From NCBI GenBank assembly GCA_022605425.2, contig CM061248.1:62001-126000 (forward strand): a DNA stretch of 64,000 nt, read 5' to 3'. Under the pieces are notes generated by a model that saw only the letters and a program-made list of their open reading frames with translations, was not told the origin of the DNA and searched no databases. Positions 21,557 to 33,495 of the stretch are shown here, one piece after another. The DNA is from Hamiltosporidium tvaerminnensis. Its lineage: Eukaryota; Microsporidia; Dubosqiidae. How positions within the stretch are numbered: the stretch's first letter is position 1; the number at the start of each line of letters is the position of its first letter. The translations under genes and the position numbers were made by a program.

Positions 21557-22747
21557 TTAGTTTCTACGTATAGAATAGGAAACCAAGAATGTATTTCCTT
21601 TTAAACCGAGTGCTTCTACAGAATATACAGAATCTCTTTCTATCACACAAATACTGTCTTTCTTAATATCTACTTCAATTCCATTATTGACAATTTTTAA
21701 ATGTCCTTTGATTATATAAAGACTGAAATCTTGAGGAGAAATTTCTTTAACAATTTTTGCACCAAATTCCATAAAAATTATGGCTGTTTCGAGTGAATTG
21801 GTTGATATTAGAGGTACCAAGGTATTATTTCTTTTGGAAAGTTTTTTTATGTTTGATACAGTAAACTTAGAATTTTCAGTAAATGATGAAGAATAAATTT
21901 CTTTTTGTTCAAAAATACTTGAATTATTAGAACTTGGGATTTCAAATAAGTGTTTACCAGATTTGATTTTATGTGTAGAAGTCTTTTTATCGTGAACACT
22001 CAATTTTTTTTCTTTTTTGTGTTTTTTATTCCTCGTTTTTTCATCTTTTAAATTATAAATTGATTTATTTTTTTTATTTGGACTAAAATTTGCAACTTTC
22101 ATTGTTGTGAAATCAAAGTTTGAAATCGATTTTTTTATTTTCTTATCTTTTTTTTCTGATTGTGTTTCACTCGATGTCTCTAAAATTGAAAGGTCATACT
22201 GTAAATTTTTTGAAATAAAATTTTTTTCATTTTCTTTAAATTCTGAATTTGTAGTTAAAATATTTTCTGAATTTTCATTTTGAAATTTTTCATCAGGAAT
22301 CGCGGACGAATTAGCAAGTTGAAGATCAGATTCCATTTCTTGTAAATTTGTGTCATTTAAAACGATTGAAGAAGAATTATTTATATTAAAAGAAATATTA
22401 TTTATGCTTTTATCATTTATATCTTCATTTTCTTGATCTTGTTTTTCTATATCATTTCCAGTAATCTCTTCAGAATCTTCTGATTTATGAATTGTATCTT
22501 CTTTCTGTTCAAAAGGTGTTTCTTCTTCTTTTATTTTATTTTCTTCATTTAAATTGCAATCTGAAAATCCATCAACAGAAGATGACTTTTCAAGTTCTTC
22601 AGCTGCAATCTTCCAATACTCATCTATATTTTCGAGATGATCTTCGTCAAGTTTGATAAATTTACCAAAATCTTTTTGTATTTCTTTTTTGTTCAAAGCA
22701 AAAGCTTTACTTTCTCTTCTATGTAATGGTTTATAGGTTCTTCGCAT
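21557..22747 (-). CDS. CENP-C/Mif2-like centromere protein with C-terminal cupin
   Basis: 396 residues from the ATG at 22747, which lies three bases after a CCC (complement of 22751-22753). The frame continues upstream, but that part encodes only a hydrophobic stretch from untranslated AT-rich DNA. Residues 1-50 are basic, then mixed (RRTYKPLHRRESK; IDEYWK). Residues 50-230 are acidic and Ser/Asn-rich, apparently disordered, and residues ~230-290 are Lys-rich. Residues ~315-396 form a cupin-like beta domain (AIIFMEFGAKIVKEISPQDF, YIIKGHLKIVNNG, then SVYSVEALGLKGNTFLVSY). A long disordered acidic/basic region ending in a small cupin is the architecture of CENP-C/Mif2, which dimerises through the cupin on CENP-A nucleosomes and recruits the outer kinetochore. 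I cannot see a clear canonical CENP-C nucleosome-binding motif. Another cupin nuclear protein is possible but less likely. Confidence 0.65.
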   Translation of the reverse strand: MRRTYKPLHRRESKAFALNKKEIQKDFGKFIKLDEDHLENIDEYWKIAAEELEKSSSVDGFSDCNLNEENKIKEEETPFEQKEDTIHKSEDSEEITGNDIEKQDQENEDINDKSINNISFNINNSSSIVLNDTNLQEMESDLQLANSSAIPDEKFQNENSENILTTNSEFKENEKNFISKNLQYDLSILETSSETQSEKKDKKIKKSISNFDFTTMKVANFSPNKKNKSIYNLKDEKTRNKKHKKEKKLSVHDKKTSTHKIKSGKHLFEIPSSNNSSIFEQKEIYSSSFTENSKFTVSNIKKLSKRNNTLVPLISTNSLETAIIFMEFGAKIVKEISPQDFSLYIIKGHLKIVNNGIEVDIKKDSICVIERDSVYSVEALGLKGNTFLVSYSIRRN

Positions 22748-24490
22748 TAAGGGTTTACAATATTTTAATTGAAAAATTATTTTTATTAAAATAAAAATTG
22801 GGAAAGAAAATAAAAGATTTAAAAAAAATTTGACTATCAAGACTAAATAATGAGATATTAAAGAAAACTTAAAGTTCAAAATTATAAAAACATTTAAAAA
22901 AAAAACCATTTGCTTTTAAAAACCGATAAATTTCAAATTATATTTTTTGAGATTATTATATTAATTTCTTGGGAACAAACTTAAAGCTCTGTTCCTGTTA
23001 ACAATGTGAATTCTAAGTTTTTAAACTTCTTGGTGGTATATTCTCTGATTTATCAAAATAATAAATCGCTTCTATAAATGCGAAATATTTATATATAAGA
23101 AGACCATATATGATTTTATGTATGTTCTAAATAAAAAACTTCGTAATTTAATCTGTTTATAGGAATCGAGTTCAAATCGGCTCTATAAAGACTTAAATCT
23201 GTCTATCAAATATATCTAATAATTATTTAATAAGATATGTTGGTGTGAAAAGGACGTATCAGTTAATTTGGTATAAAAATAATTTAGACAAATAATATTA
23301 AAAGCAATTGTAACGTACGATAAAGTATTTAGTCGGTTTTATGAATAATTTTTAGATTCTTTTTGATAGATTAGAATCTATTGTATTGTAGAAAGAAATT
23401 CAATAAAAAGATAGTAAACGTTAGTACTAATCTGAAAATAGTCGATAAAGTTGTAAGTAAAATCCTATTGTTTTTAATAAATAATAGCTCAAGATAAATA
23501 AATAAATTATATACCCAAGACAATTTGAGGAGCTGTCACACCTATCATACAAGCTAAATTTTTATCTTACGACGAACTACCAAAAAAATTATTCGAAATT
23601 TACATTAAATCACAGATACATAAAGAAGTGAAGAGTATCAGCTGTCCGATTCAATCTATGAATTAAAGAAATGTCTTGCTTTATCAAAAAATATTTGATA
23701 ATATTATTTTTCGAGGTAAATACGATACCAAATAATTTTTTGGTTATTTAGGATTACTAAGTCTTCGAATACTATTTTCAAGGAACTTATGAAGCTTATA
23801 ATCAGAATAAAAAGGAATGAGAAGTATATTCTTATAATATTGAATGGTATTTTTAGTTAGGAAATATCTTGGTGTTTTAATTTAGGGTATTTTAATTCTC
23901 CTACAGTTCATCCTTTTGCGTCCATATTTGAAAATTACTTTATTATTTCCAATCTTTATATATTATTCCTAGGCATTTCTGCCTATTTTTGGGGCTTATT
24001 ATTTAACACTACAATGTAAATTGTTTTGAATTATTTTAACCGACTTTCTGATATCTTGATAATCATATAATTTCTATAAATAAGTGATATAATATTTAAA
24101 ATTTGAAAATGAACTATATGTTTGCCCAAAGGCTCAATATTCGCTTTTACCGACTCATTAAATCCAGTAATAATGAAATATATCCAATCATAGACCTTTT
24201 AAATTTAAGTAGTAAAAGTGAAAATGTGGTTCTAATTAATCTGATTAACACACAATTGTTTATTTAATTGGACTTATTTATATAATTCAGCCAAACCTAA
24301 AAACAATTTTTGTAAACCAATCTTCATTAATTCTTTATATTACAAAAAAAATGAATCTTCATGTAAGAAATTTAGAATAAAAGTTATTATAAATGGTTTT
24401 GGTAATGGATATTTGTTTTATATTATTTATTTAGTTTCAAAACTTTTTTTTTATTTAATAAAATTCTGGGTTAAAATATTTTTAACATTT
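22748..24490. other. 1.7-kb intergenic, no gene seen
   Basis: It begins with the CCC (complement, 22751-22753) of the CENP-C-like gene. The rest is AT-rich with no ORF of note, repeat or RNA gene recognised. Confidence 0.5.
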
Positions 24491-25545
24491 TTATATGTTT
24501 TCTTCTACCTCTTTAACCACTATTGTCTCTTCTTCCAAATCCGACTCTTCATTTATGTTATTGGTCGGTTCCTCTAAAGTGGTTCCTCCTTGTGAGATAA
24601 GGGGTGTATTATTTTTTGGTTTTAAAATTTTAACACCATCTTCCTCTCTTTTCTCTTCTTTTAAAGGGGCTGTTGGTTCCTCATGCATCTCTGCTCTCAT
24701 AATAACACCCATTGACGCTCTCTCCCAGCTTTCTTCGGCATTTAGTCCTGACTCAAGTCCTCTTCGTCGATCAAAGGAAATTGTTCCGACTGTCTTCTTA
24801 AGTACTATAGACTGAATGTATGCCTCACATTCATGGGTATTTCTAGTCTTTTAAGATGAGATTTATGGTATTTTGTCACAATACCGTCCCAGTTCATCAC
24901 TTAAGGGATTATCTCAACACTACACTTATAAATAAGACCCAAATCATTGGCTAGCAGGTCATACTTCCTAAGTTTTTCAGTTTCGACTATTTGAAGTGAA
25001 TCTGTGGAAGTGATTCCTACTTTAATGAGTGTTATCTTATTCCTTTTCTTATCTAAAATAAATATGTCAGGTCTGTTATTCCGAATTTTCACATCAGTTT
25101 TTATTCTGGTGTCCACTCTTATCTCTACATACTCATTATCAAGAATTTCTTGAACTGAGTGACTTCTTATTCGTTTTGAAGACTTAAACTTATATCTATC
25201 TAGAAGAAGTAAGTGTAGGCATCTAACTACTTCATTATGTCGTCTGGGGTAGTCATGACCCAGCATTTTTCACATCTAGTTGCTAGATGATCTACAGTCT
25301 TACCAGACTTCCCGCAATGTTGACACACACCATCTGCTCCCCATAATACATTTCTATCCTGAATATAGCAGAACACAGCTTCATTTCGTGGCCCAATATT
25401 CCCTCTCTTTAACCATCTTGAAGAATCACTAACATCACAAGCTCATTTTTTCTTGCATTATACAATTTTGAATGGAGTTTTCGTTTTTCTATTTCGTTAT
25501 ATAGTTTTGCAAGTTGAGCTTCTTTTTAGTTTCAAAACAAATAAT
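24491..25545 (-). mobile_element. 5'-truncated, broken R2/Dong-type non-LTR retrotransposon (3' end)
   Basis: Reading the minus strand through several breaks gives the C-terminal part of a non-LTR polyprotein. Near 25545 it starts with EAQLAKLYNEIEKRKLHSKL. Then come WLKRGNIGPRNEAVF and a zinc knuckle, CQHC-x8-HLATRC (C-x2-C-x8-H-x4-C, about 25275-25330). YPRRHNEVVRCLHLL follows, then NRPDIFILDKK of the restriction-like endonuclease, then YVMNWDGIVT-like and AYIQSIVLKKTVG sequence and an acidic tail ending at 24491. This order is typical of R2/R4/Dong-class elements, and such elements are known in microsporidia. Breaks: frameshifts near 25440 and 25265, a stop at 24901-24903 and a frameshift near 24810. 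The residue expected to be the catalytic Asp after the RPD motif reads Lys (TLIKVG). No reverse transcriptase lies upstream, so the copy is 5'-truncated, as is usual for LINEs. Confidence 0.75.
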
Positions 25546-27544
25546 ATATTTTGTTAAGATTACTGTGAGGGAATAATATTTAGATATATGAATTTGCAAA
25601 TCGAAATTTTCTAAAAACATGAGTTCCGATTCTATTATCGAGTTATTCTTATCTAAAACTGATCCAAAAAGCTAATAAGTATATCCAGACGATGTCTGTA
25701 GTTTCAAATCTAACCAATATCAGTAGCTATATTTAATAAGAGTATAGAATACACATAAATTCATATATGAAATCAATAATTAACTTATTTAGAAAAAAAA
25801 AATGCAGGGTCTACAATCGGATAAATTTTCTGTCTAGATACATGAATTGTCATTTATATATGATCTGATTTTATCTTATATTGCAAATATGTTTTGAAAG
25901 CAATAGTATTATAATTTGTTGATTTTTTTGTTTCAAAATCATCATCCGAGTAATATTTGCTGCCGGATTAATATATGCTTATAATGTAATTGATATGTAT
26001 ATCTTTTATACATTTTCGACAAGCAAACAGACAAGTAATTATATAATAAGCCGAACTATACCGAAATAATAAAGATACTGCCATTTCTAAACGTAAAAGG
26101 CCTTTTTAGGTATAAATATGCCAGTAACTTTTTCGCGTAAGTTATAATCTCTTGACTCTAGATTTTAGAAGATAAAATAGCTTTTTTCTATCTTAATTTG
26201 AGGATTATTAAGAAAATGGAATTCTAATTTATGGGAATCAATTGCAAGTATTTGATTTTTAGTGATAGGTTATTTTTACCAAAGGAATATATTATAAAAG
26301 GCAATAAAGTGCTTAAATTGATGTCTCGCAGTATAAAAATACATTTTAAATGCACAAAATAGGCGTAAAAATATTTTGATTTGAAAACCAAAGCTCATGT
26401 ATAAGAATGGCTTTATGAAAACATTCGAAATAGCTATAGGCAGTACAATATAAATACTTATATATATAAAAATATGTTTACTAACAGAGAATTTCAGACG
26501 TTTCAAGGGTTTATTTTGAGCAGTTAAGAGATTTATCAATCAAATAAGGTAAATGAAAAAAATATGTTAAAAACTTAATTTAAAAAATAAAAACAGGATT
26601 TATTTATTCCAATATTTGATAATGAATTTTTAGCAAAATCAACTACTAACTATTACGCAAAATTAATAGATTTTTAAGCCAGAAAAAAATCTTTCGCTTG
26701 TTTATAATAGTCTCATATACAATCATTATGTTTTATTAGCAGTTAACTCAAATATAGTCAGGATGGAAATAACAGAATTGTATTAAATATTCAAAACAAA
26801 ATAAACACTCAAAGCATAATATCTGTTTATTCCTATAGTCGATAAAATTAGCATTTCTTGGTAAAAAAAATATTAGTAAATCACCCGATGATTCATTTTA
26901 CTCCAAAAATTCGTAATTTTCAATATTTTGAAGATAGTGTAATACAAAAATTATGTTTGGTTCGAATAAACTACACGTGCTAAAGACAAGTGAGTTAGAA
27001 GTATATTTTTAAGCAAATGAAAAATACTTGAAATTTCCATAAAGATCAAAACTGCTTGTAAAACGTAAAAATCCAAGAATTGATACGAAGAAAAGCATAA
27101 AAACCAAAAGTTATACGACAACGAAACTATTTAATAGTAAGTCTTCATAATCGTGAATCTAGACACCAAAAGATACATAATTTATCGTTTTTTTTTGAAT
27201 TTATAAATGACTTAATTAGTTTAACTTGAAAATATTTTATTGTAAGTATAAATAAAGTCGTATTATTAGTGAACTCCTATTCTGTCTTTCCTATTGTATT
27301 TTACCCGGCCAAAATCAAACTGACCATCACATCTGCTAAATCGGATAAGATCGCTTAAAGCATTTTTAGTTATAGTTTTTTTGGCGGAACAACATTGATA
27401 GCTGAAAAAAAATTATCACGGGGCAAATTAAAGAATTTCAACTGAACAAGACCTCTTTAAACCGAAAAAAAAATAGATATAGTTACCAACACTAATTAAA
27501 AAAAAATGCAAATGAAATCATAAGTTTATTTTACAGTTGAAATC
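25546..27544. other. 2-kb intergenic, no gene seen
   Basis: AT-rich. An 87-codon minus-strand open stretch at 26276-26539 is hydrophobic and unrecognised. No reverse-transcriptase remnant of the adjacent retroelement could be read here. Confidence 0.45.
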
Positions 27545-28250
27545 GTTTTAAAACAGTGGCAAATTTTATATTCGTTTTCATGGCATTAACACAGTTCTAG
27601 GTTCAACATAAATGACTTTTATCCTAACACCCATCGGGACCTAATGTGATACCATCGCCCCAAAGCCTTTCATCTACGAGGTGTGAAGAGCCTAATTAAT
27701 AGGCAAGGTAGTTGCCCGAAGTTCGTTAAAGTCTGTTGCATAGAGTGTGATCTAAGGCTGAAGCCCCCCCTCTGATCTCATCAAAGACTATGCAGCATTT
27801 CCATTAACTCTAGACAATGTGAACTGAAGTAACTTCTATCTAAGATATATTTCAGAGACTTACATGGGGTCCAATTAGACAGCGAAATGTCATACCAACA
27901 GGTATAACCTGCTACTTAACTCTTTCGGCTTTTAATGGGTTTTATTTTTATATCTCCCGGGCGCTAAGTCTTCTAACTGGAATGAGTAAAGCAAGATTTC
28001 CAACTTTTACATGGAAATTACCTACATGTTCAGCTGCGATCTGCAATCTAGTTTCATAAAAAACTACAAATAAATTTGTAGAAAAAGTTTCGCCATTTTG
28101 TAGAACTATCCTCCCCATAAAAATTTTCATAGAACAACGGAAAATTTAGTTTGGTTTTATTCGCACAGAAAATTCAAAAAATGATTTCATATATCAATCT
28201 CGCATACTCATTGGTCAGCAGAAAGTTTTTTGTGTAGTTATCCTCTCTTC
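27545..28250 (-). repeat. ~700-bp dispersed repeat, copy B
   Basis: Inverted copy relative to copy A. It begins (plus strand) TTTTAAAACAGTGGCAAA and ends GTTATCCTCTCTTC. It keeps the internal blocks ATACCAACAGGTATAACCTGC and CCAAAGCCTTTCATCTACGAGG and the C-run (7 C near 27767) equivalent to the G-run of copy A. An open stretch at 27948-28130 shares the peptide pattern NGETFSTNLF with copy A but is not conserved in C and D. Confidence 0.85.
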
Positions 28251-28693
28251 GCCACTAAAAATCTAAATATATAAAAATGTAAAAAAAATATAGAAAATAA
28301 GACAAAAGTCAGATATAATACTTTAAATTGAAGGGTTTAGTAAATATATTTTTTTGGGGTTTTTTTAACAAATTCATAACCTTATTATACGATTTAACAA
28401 ATAAATACATTCAAGAACGAAAGAGGAACAGAATAAAATAGAAGGGAAGCAGAATAAAATAACAAAGAAAATTACGTGCATTTTTAGTAATTTTTTTTTC
28501 CAAAACCGAGCATATATAATAGAAAAATCTAATTGAAACAGTGGAATTTTTAAAATTTTAATTTTAAAAACGAAAACATTGGTGTAAGTCCGAGACAATG
28601 GAATTTTATCATAGATTTTTTTATTTTTAGACAGGATGGACACGATAAAATACGCAAAATTATATCCCTAAAAAAACTGCAAAAAAAAACGAA
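28251..28693. other. intergenic between repeat B and the 672-residue gene
   Basis: AT-rich 3' flank of the minus-strand gene. An 89-codon open stretch at 28374-28643 starts with GTG and shows no domain; probably chance. Confidence 0.4.
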
Positions 28694-30712
28694 TTACCAA
28701 CCATTAAATCCAAGAATATATTCCATTCGTGTGCTACAACAGGTGTCATATGTTTTAATATATTTTTCTGAATATACTTGACTATTTAATCCAACTTTTA
28801 TATAATAATTATAGAAAACACATAGTGCTTCGGCGAATTTCATCATTTTAGTTAATTCTATATATTTTGGATCGGTATCTTTTAAATCATAAACTCGAAA
28901 TAAGCCTCGAAGGTTTGAATTAATACGTCTTAAAAATGTAATATTTTTGCAATCGGAAAAGTCCGATTGCTGGGCTTCGTTTTCAAAAAAATCGAGATAT
29001 GCCAATATTATTCCTTTGCAAATATGCTTAAAGTCCGTAATATCTTCGCTTTTCAAATCAACTAGACCCTCGAAAATACATTCAAAAAAGAAGGAAACAC
29101 TGGGAAGGAACTCTTCATCATCTAAATCAAGAAAATTCTGTTTTTCTATTTGTAAAACGAATAATTTTATAACATCTGGACTCAATCTGAATATAGAATC
29201 AGTTATAACCCTATCTAAGTCTAAATTTATGCCGAGTGAAATATGAAAATCCATATTGTTAAATTTCAGACATTTTCCTATAAAATTAAGCATTTGAGTA
29301 GATTCAGAAAAAATTTTTGTTTTTAGAAATATATATTTTGCAATTACATCAAATGTCTCATATGATTTCTTGATATCTTCGAGAATTTTCTCATCTCCCT
29401 CGTAAATATTGAAAGTTTTATATTCTTCAGATAAGGTTGATTCACTTTCACCAAATCGATTCTTTTTGTATATCTCATTGACTGGAATATAGCTTAATGA
29501 TTGTACAAATTTAAGAAGTATAATCCACAAACATGAATTCTTGACTAATTGGTTGTCATTCAAAATAATATTCTTTATAAAATGTTTTATATGTATTAAA
29601 CCCGGGAAAAATGCAAATAAATTTGATTGATGATTACAAAAGTTTATTTTCTCGATACAATTTATAATTTCATCTTTTAATTCATGCATCTTGTCTGTCT
29701 CCTCCTCTAATTTTTCCCAGTATTTTTGTTCGTTTTTTGCAACATTATTTATATAACTAAAATAATATGTTAGATTCTCTTGCATTAAATCAATACTAAT
29801 ATAGAAATCACTTGTTATAAAGGTTCGAATATCTGTAAAACCAATCATATTATCTTCAGAATCATTAAACAGAGTATATGTTTTCCCCTTCGTATCAATA
29901 ATAAATTCTAAATATTTCTCTTTTAGAGATGAATCCTTTAACTTATGACCATATTTCTCTGGTTCGCTCAATAATAATATTGTTTCCTTTAAAGTCTCAA
30001 TGCTAGACAACGATTTAGACTTTTTCGTAATTTTACTCTCAATAGATTTTTCATTTCTTGCAGCATTGGTATGAGAACAAGAATTTGTCGATTGAAGTTG
30101 TTTTTCAGATCGTAACAAAGCCACGGGCGCACCCTTCTCCTCATAAGAATAATATTCTAAAGATGGATTGTCTTCATAATCCTTTTCTGTTAATCGATAT
30201 TTATTGATGCACGATACATCTTGCTTTGGTATTTCTTTGCATTTGGAGTTTCTTAAAGGCAGGGAACAATTATCCTTTCGCGATGATTCTGAAAATTTTT
30301 TTTTCGAAGGGTGTATTTCATCAGTACAATAAGGATGAATTCGTTTTATTTGTTTATTTGTTGTTTGAATTTCATTGCATATGCTGGCATTTTTGCAGGT
30401 AGCGTTTATTGCATTATCATTTTCATCATCAGATGAAGACAGAATTATTACCCCGTTTTCAGATTCAGTCAATACCTCTACACAATCATCATCCACTACT
30501 TGATTTTCTAAATCCATACTTACACGTAAACTGCACGGTTGCTCGACAAGAATATCCTGTGTATATCTCTCGGAAGTACTTGCAGTTATGGTATTAGAGC
30601 TGTGGCATCTAGAATGTTCGTTATTTTCTACAGATGTACAATTAAAGTGACTTAAAAGCCATAATAAAGGTATTAAGTTAAAAAAGAATAATACTTCGAG
30701 AAGATTCCTCAT
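28694..30712 (-). CDS. large unrecognised, probably secreted or membrane-anchored protein
   Basis: 672 residues. The N-terminus MRNLLEVLFFFNLIPLLWLL looks like a signal peptide or anchor. Residues ~25-230 are polar, Ser/Glu/Lys-rich and cysteine-containing, with an acidic EVLTESENGVIILSSSDDEND stretch. Residues ~240-672 are mostly helical and Phe/Ile/Lys-rich, with FFPGLI near the middle and SVSFFFECIFEGL later. No domain is recognised. A FxPGL motif and similar overall build suggest kinship with the partial protein at 1-1628. Large secreted lineage-specific families are common in microsporidia and are thought to act on the host, but no role can be assigned here. The ATG lacks a full CCC (sequence is TATCCATTTACATG). 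The uninterrupted 2-kb frame shows the gene is intact. Confidence 0.75.
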   Translation of the reverse strand: MRNLLEVLFFFNLIPLLWLLSHFNCTSVENNEHSRCHSSNTITASTSERYTQDILVEQPCSLRVSMDLENQVVDDDCVEVLTESENGVIILSSSDDENDNAINATCKNASICNEIQTTNKQIKRIHPYCTDEIHPSKKKFSESSRKDNCSLPLRNSKCKEIPKQDVSCINKYRLTEKDYEDNPSLEYYSYEEKGAPVALLRSEKQLQSTNSCSHTNAARNEKSIESKITKKSKSLSSIETLKETILLLSEPEKYGHKLKDSSLKEKYLEFIIDTKGKTYTLFNDSEDNMIGFTDIRTFITSDFYISIDLMQENLTYYFSYINNVAKNEQKYWEKLEEETDKMHELKDEIINCIEKINFCNHQSNLFAFFPGLIHIKHFIKNIILNDNQLVKNSCLWIILLKFVQSLSYIPVNEIYKKNRFGESESTLSEEYKTFNIYEGDEKILEDIKKSYETFDVIAKYIFLKTKIFSESTQMLNFIGKCLKFNNMDFHISLGINLDLDRVITDSIFRLSPDVIKLFVLQIEKQNFLDLDDEEFLPSVSFFFECIFEGLVDLKSEDITDFKHICKGIILAYLDFFENEAQQSDFSDCKNITFLRRINSNLRGLFRVYDLKDTDPKYIELTKMMKFAEALCVFYNYYIKVGLNSQVYSEKYIKTYDTCCSTRMEYILGFNGW

Positions 30713-31729
30713 GTAAATGGATAAAAAATTTATATTTATAAATTAAATTGCATTAAAGTGATTTCGTAAATATTTAATCAAGATAATGATAAAAATATAT
30801 AAAATTATAAGATATATCGCTTTAATCATTCGAAACATAACACGAAAACATATTTATCTGATTAAAAAAAATATTTCTACATTAAAAAATTCTTACCAAA
30901 AGTTTTTATATCTTGAAGAATACCAGAAGGTTGCGAACGTAAAAAGCTTAAATTTCTAGTGCCGAAGGCCGAATACTTCCTGTCCACCTCAGAACTAGAT
31001 GAATAAATGATGTTATAAAATATTCCAGCAACCTCGGTATAGACGTCTGAAAAAGATTGGCTCTTGCTTATGACATTTAGAAGTTTATAGTAAATGAGAC
31101 GTGGAATTCTATGAACTATAATCTTATTGGTTAAAATTAGTTAATAGTTTCTACTTATAATTTATTATAGAGAGGAAACTTGTTGGTTCATATTTATCAT
31201 TTAATGAAATTCTAAGGTGTATTTTTGCAATTAAAAAAACAAGCAAAAACCAAGGTAGCAACTTAACGAGTGATAGACAATTGATCATTTAAATTCGGCT
31301 TATAATTTCGAAAATTCAAATGTTTTATACCAAGATAACGGAATTAATGAGCAAAGCTAAAGTATATTTTGCTTCCTCATTTTCCTTTTCATTTAAATTG
31401 AGATTATTATATTACATTGACAAAATAACGAATAAAAAAACTACTATTAAAATCCTTATCTAATATAGGAGTATTTATCTCATAGTAGTTTTAGACTATC
31501 ACTTGGAAAGCGAACATCTAGTTTAAATTAGTTTTTTTATAGGTTAAATCAGCAATTGATCTAAAATAGCTAACATATTTGAGCCAATTATCCATTAATA
31601 TACGGACTAAGTTCAAAAACAAGCTTAATCAAAACATTCATACCTGAGTTTTTCATTCTTTTAAACAGTTTATGGTGAAGGGAAACTGATCAAAATAAAA
31701 AATAGGGCCAAGTGATAACTAGGCAAATT
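30713..31729. other. 1-kb intergenic, no gene seen
   Basis: Upstream region of the 672-residue gene. A GC-richer patch near 30935-31060 (for example GTGCCGAAGGCCGAATACTT) may be an eroded element, unidentified. Confidence 0.4.
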
Positions 31730-32345
31730 AATGCAGTGATCATTCTTCGAATTTTTAGTAAAACTATAACCAAACTACACTTTTATTTGGTTTTGTTATT
31801 TTGAACAAGGAAAAGAAATCTGTGAAATACCGAAACATTTTCTAAAAATCTATTCGTAGTTTTTAGACAACGTGATACGAAACACGACTCTACGTGTAGG
31901 TAATTCAGTGCAAAGGCACGGGAACTCAGCATAGCTTAATCGTGAAAGAATACATAGGAGCTAGAAGATAAAAAAAGCCATTGGAGCAAGAAAAACAGAT
32001 TAGCAGGCTATACCAATGAAAATTACACTGTTCTGTCTGAGCAAAATTTATGGAGTCTTCGGAGCTATCTTAGCTGGAGTTTTATTTGGTTGAGATTGTG
32101 TAAAGAAAATTCAAATGCTGCATAGTATTGAAGAAACCTAGGGTTGATTTCGATCTGCAATCATACCTCAAGCAACAAGGATTTAGCCAAAATAGGTAAT
32201 TTTCTACTAATAGATTGGATTATATACGCTTTTTAGGTGAAAGGCTTAAAATTTAGAAACTTCGAGCGATTAAATTAACTATTGGCAAAAAGCTATCTAT
32301 ATTAAGAAAAAATCGAGCCATTGCTAAAGAACAATAAAAATATTC
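31730..32345 (+). repeat. ~700-bp dispersed repeat, eroded copy H
   Basis: Plus-oriented and heavily diverged, but collinear with copy A. It carries TGTAGGTAATTC, GGCTATACCAATGAAAATTACACTGTTCTGTCT, TATCTTAGCTGGAGTTTTATT, AATGCTGCATAGTATTG, CAATCATACCTCAAGCAAC and GGTGAAAGGCTT in family order. Boundaries are approximate. Confidence 0.6.
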
Positions 32346-33288
32346 CATTTTGATAAAAATATGGAAGTCTTATCGAATAAATTAGCTATAAATATCTTAA
32401 AATTATGTTGAGATAGAGTAAAATATCTTTACAAAAGATTTCCTATTTATAAAAAATATTTAGAACTAATTTCAATTAAAATAAAATTCTCTAGCAATTT
32501 ATTTGTTGTAGATTGAAATTTCTCTTGTATTATTAACTAATATTTTGAGGTTTAATTAGCATTTTCCTTAAAATTTGTTTTTGAATTTCATAAATATATT
32601 TCATTATAAAGAAATTGTAGAATTAGTTTTAATTTTATCAAATATTCTATTTTAAAATAAAAATTCACTGATTATATTTTACAGTGGTTACTCAATGATA
32701 TAAATTTTTGTACGATTTAATCTTTTAAAAGACGGTTTAATTAAATTAATACTCGTTTATTTTATATTTCTTTTAAATGATTGATAGCTTGTGTTATATA
32801 ACAACACAATTCGTGATTTAAATATAAATATATTTTAAATTGTTATTTCTTTACGTATAGTATCCGAAGAGCAGATATAATTTTCGTTTCATATTCTCCG
32901 AATTTTTATACAAATTAAATTTAGTTAATAAAAAGATCGGCTCAATCGATATTCTATTCTGATTCTAAATGAATTCATATAACATAATTAAAATACTTCT
33001 GGTAAATTTTAAATGAAGTAGGAAGTGAAAATTTACTACCAAAATGTAAAAAAAACTTGAACATTGTCTATAGATTGAAAACTGAATAGCTAAGTTATAT
33101 AATTATAAAAAATTTAAGAATTTCATTATCGATTTCGAATTACTTTTCTCAATACTACAAATATAAAAGTAATACATTAATTGATACATTAAATTATATA
33201 ATGAAGAAACTGAAATCAAAGTTCTGGATTTAATATAAACCTTTATTAATTTCAACAAATATAAATATTTTTAGATTTCAATAAAAAT
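32346..33288. other. 0.9-kb intergenic, no gene seen
   Basis: Extremely AT-rich. No ORF, repeat or RNA gene recognised. Confidence 0.5.
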
Positions 33289-33495
33289 ATGAATAATGGA
33301 GATTTATTAGATAATAGACATTGTCCATATTATACGCACATCATTGTCAATCTTATAGAGTATATTTTCATTGTATCTGTTTTTTATCTATTTTCCAGGA
33401 TATTTATATGTGCTGATCTAAGTTATTTATACATGAAATATATCTTATATTGTTTTGTTACCGATCACAATATTTTATATCAAAATGTTGACTAA
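33289..33495 (+). CDS. short hydrophobic ORF, possible 5' part of a split membrane-protein gene
   Basis: 68 residues from an ATG, with two hydrophobic segments (NLIEYIFIVSVFYLFSRIFI and MKYILYCFV). It overlaps the start of the next, longer membrane ORF by about 40 bases in another frame. This could be the upstream half of the same gene separated by a frameshift, or an unrelated chance ORF. No CCC at the ATG. Confidence 0.3.
   Translation: MNNGDLLDNRHCPYYTHIIVNLIEYIFIVSVFYLFSRIFICADLSYLYMKYILYCFVTDHNILYQNVD

Noticed and set aside
23170-23195. GAGTTCAAATC, a B-box-like motif
   Set aside because: The flanks do not form a T-stem and no A-box or acceptor stem was found.
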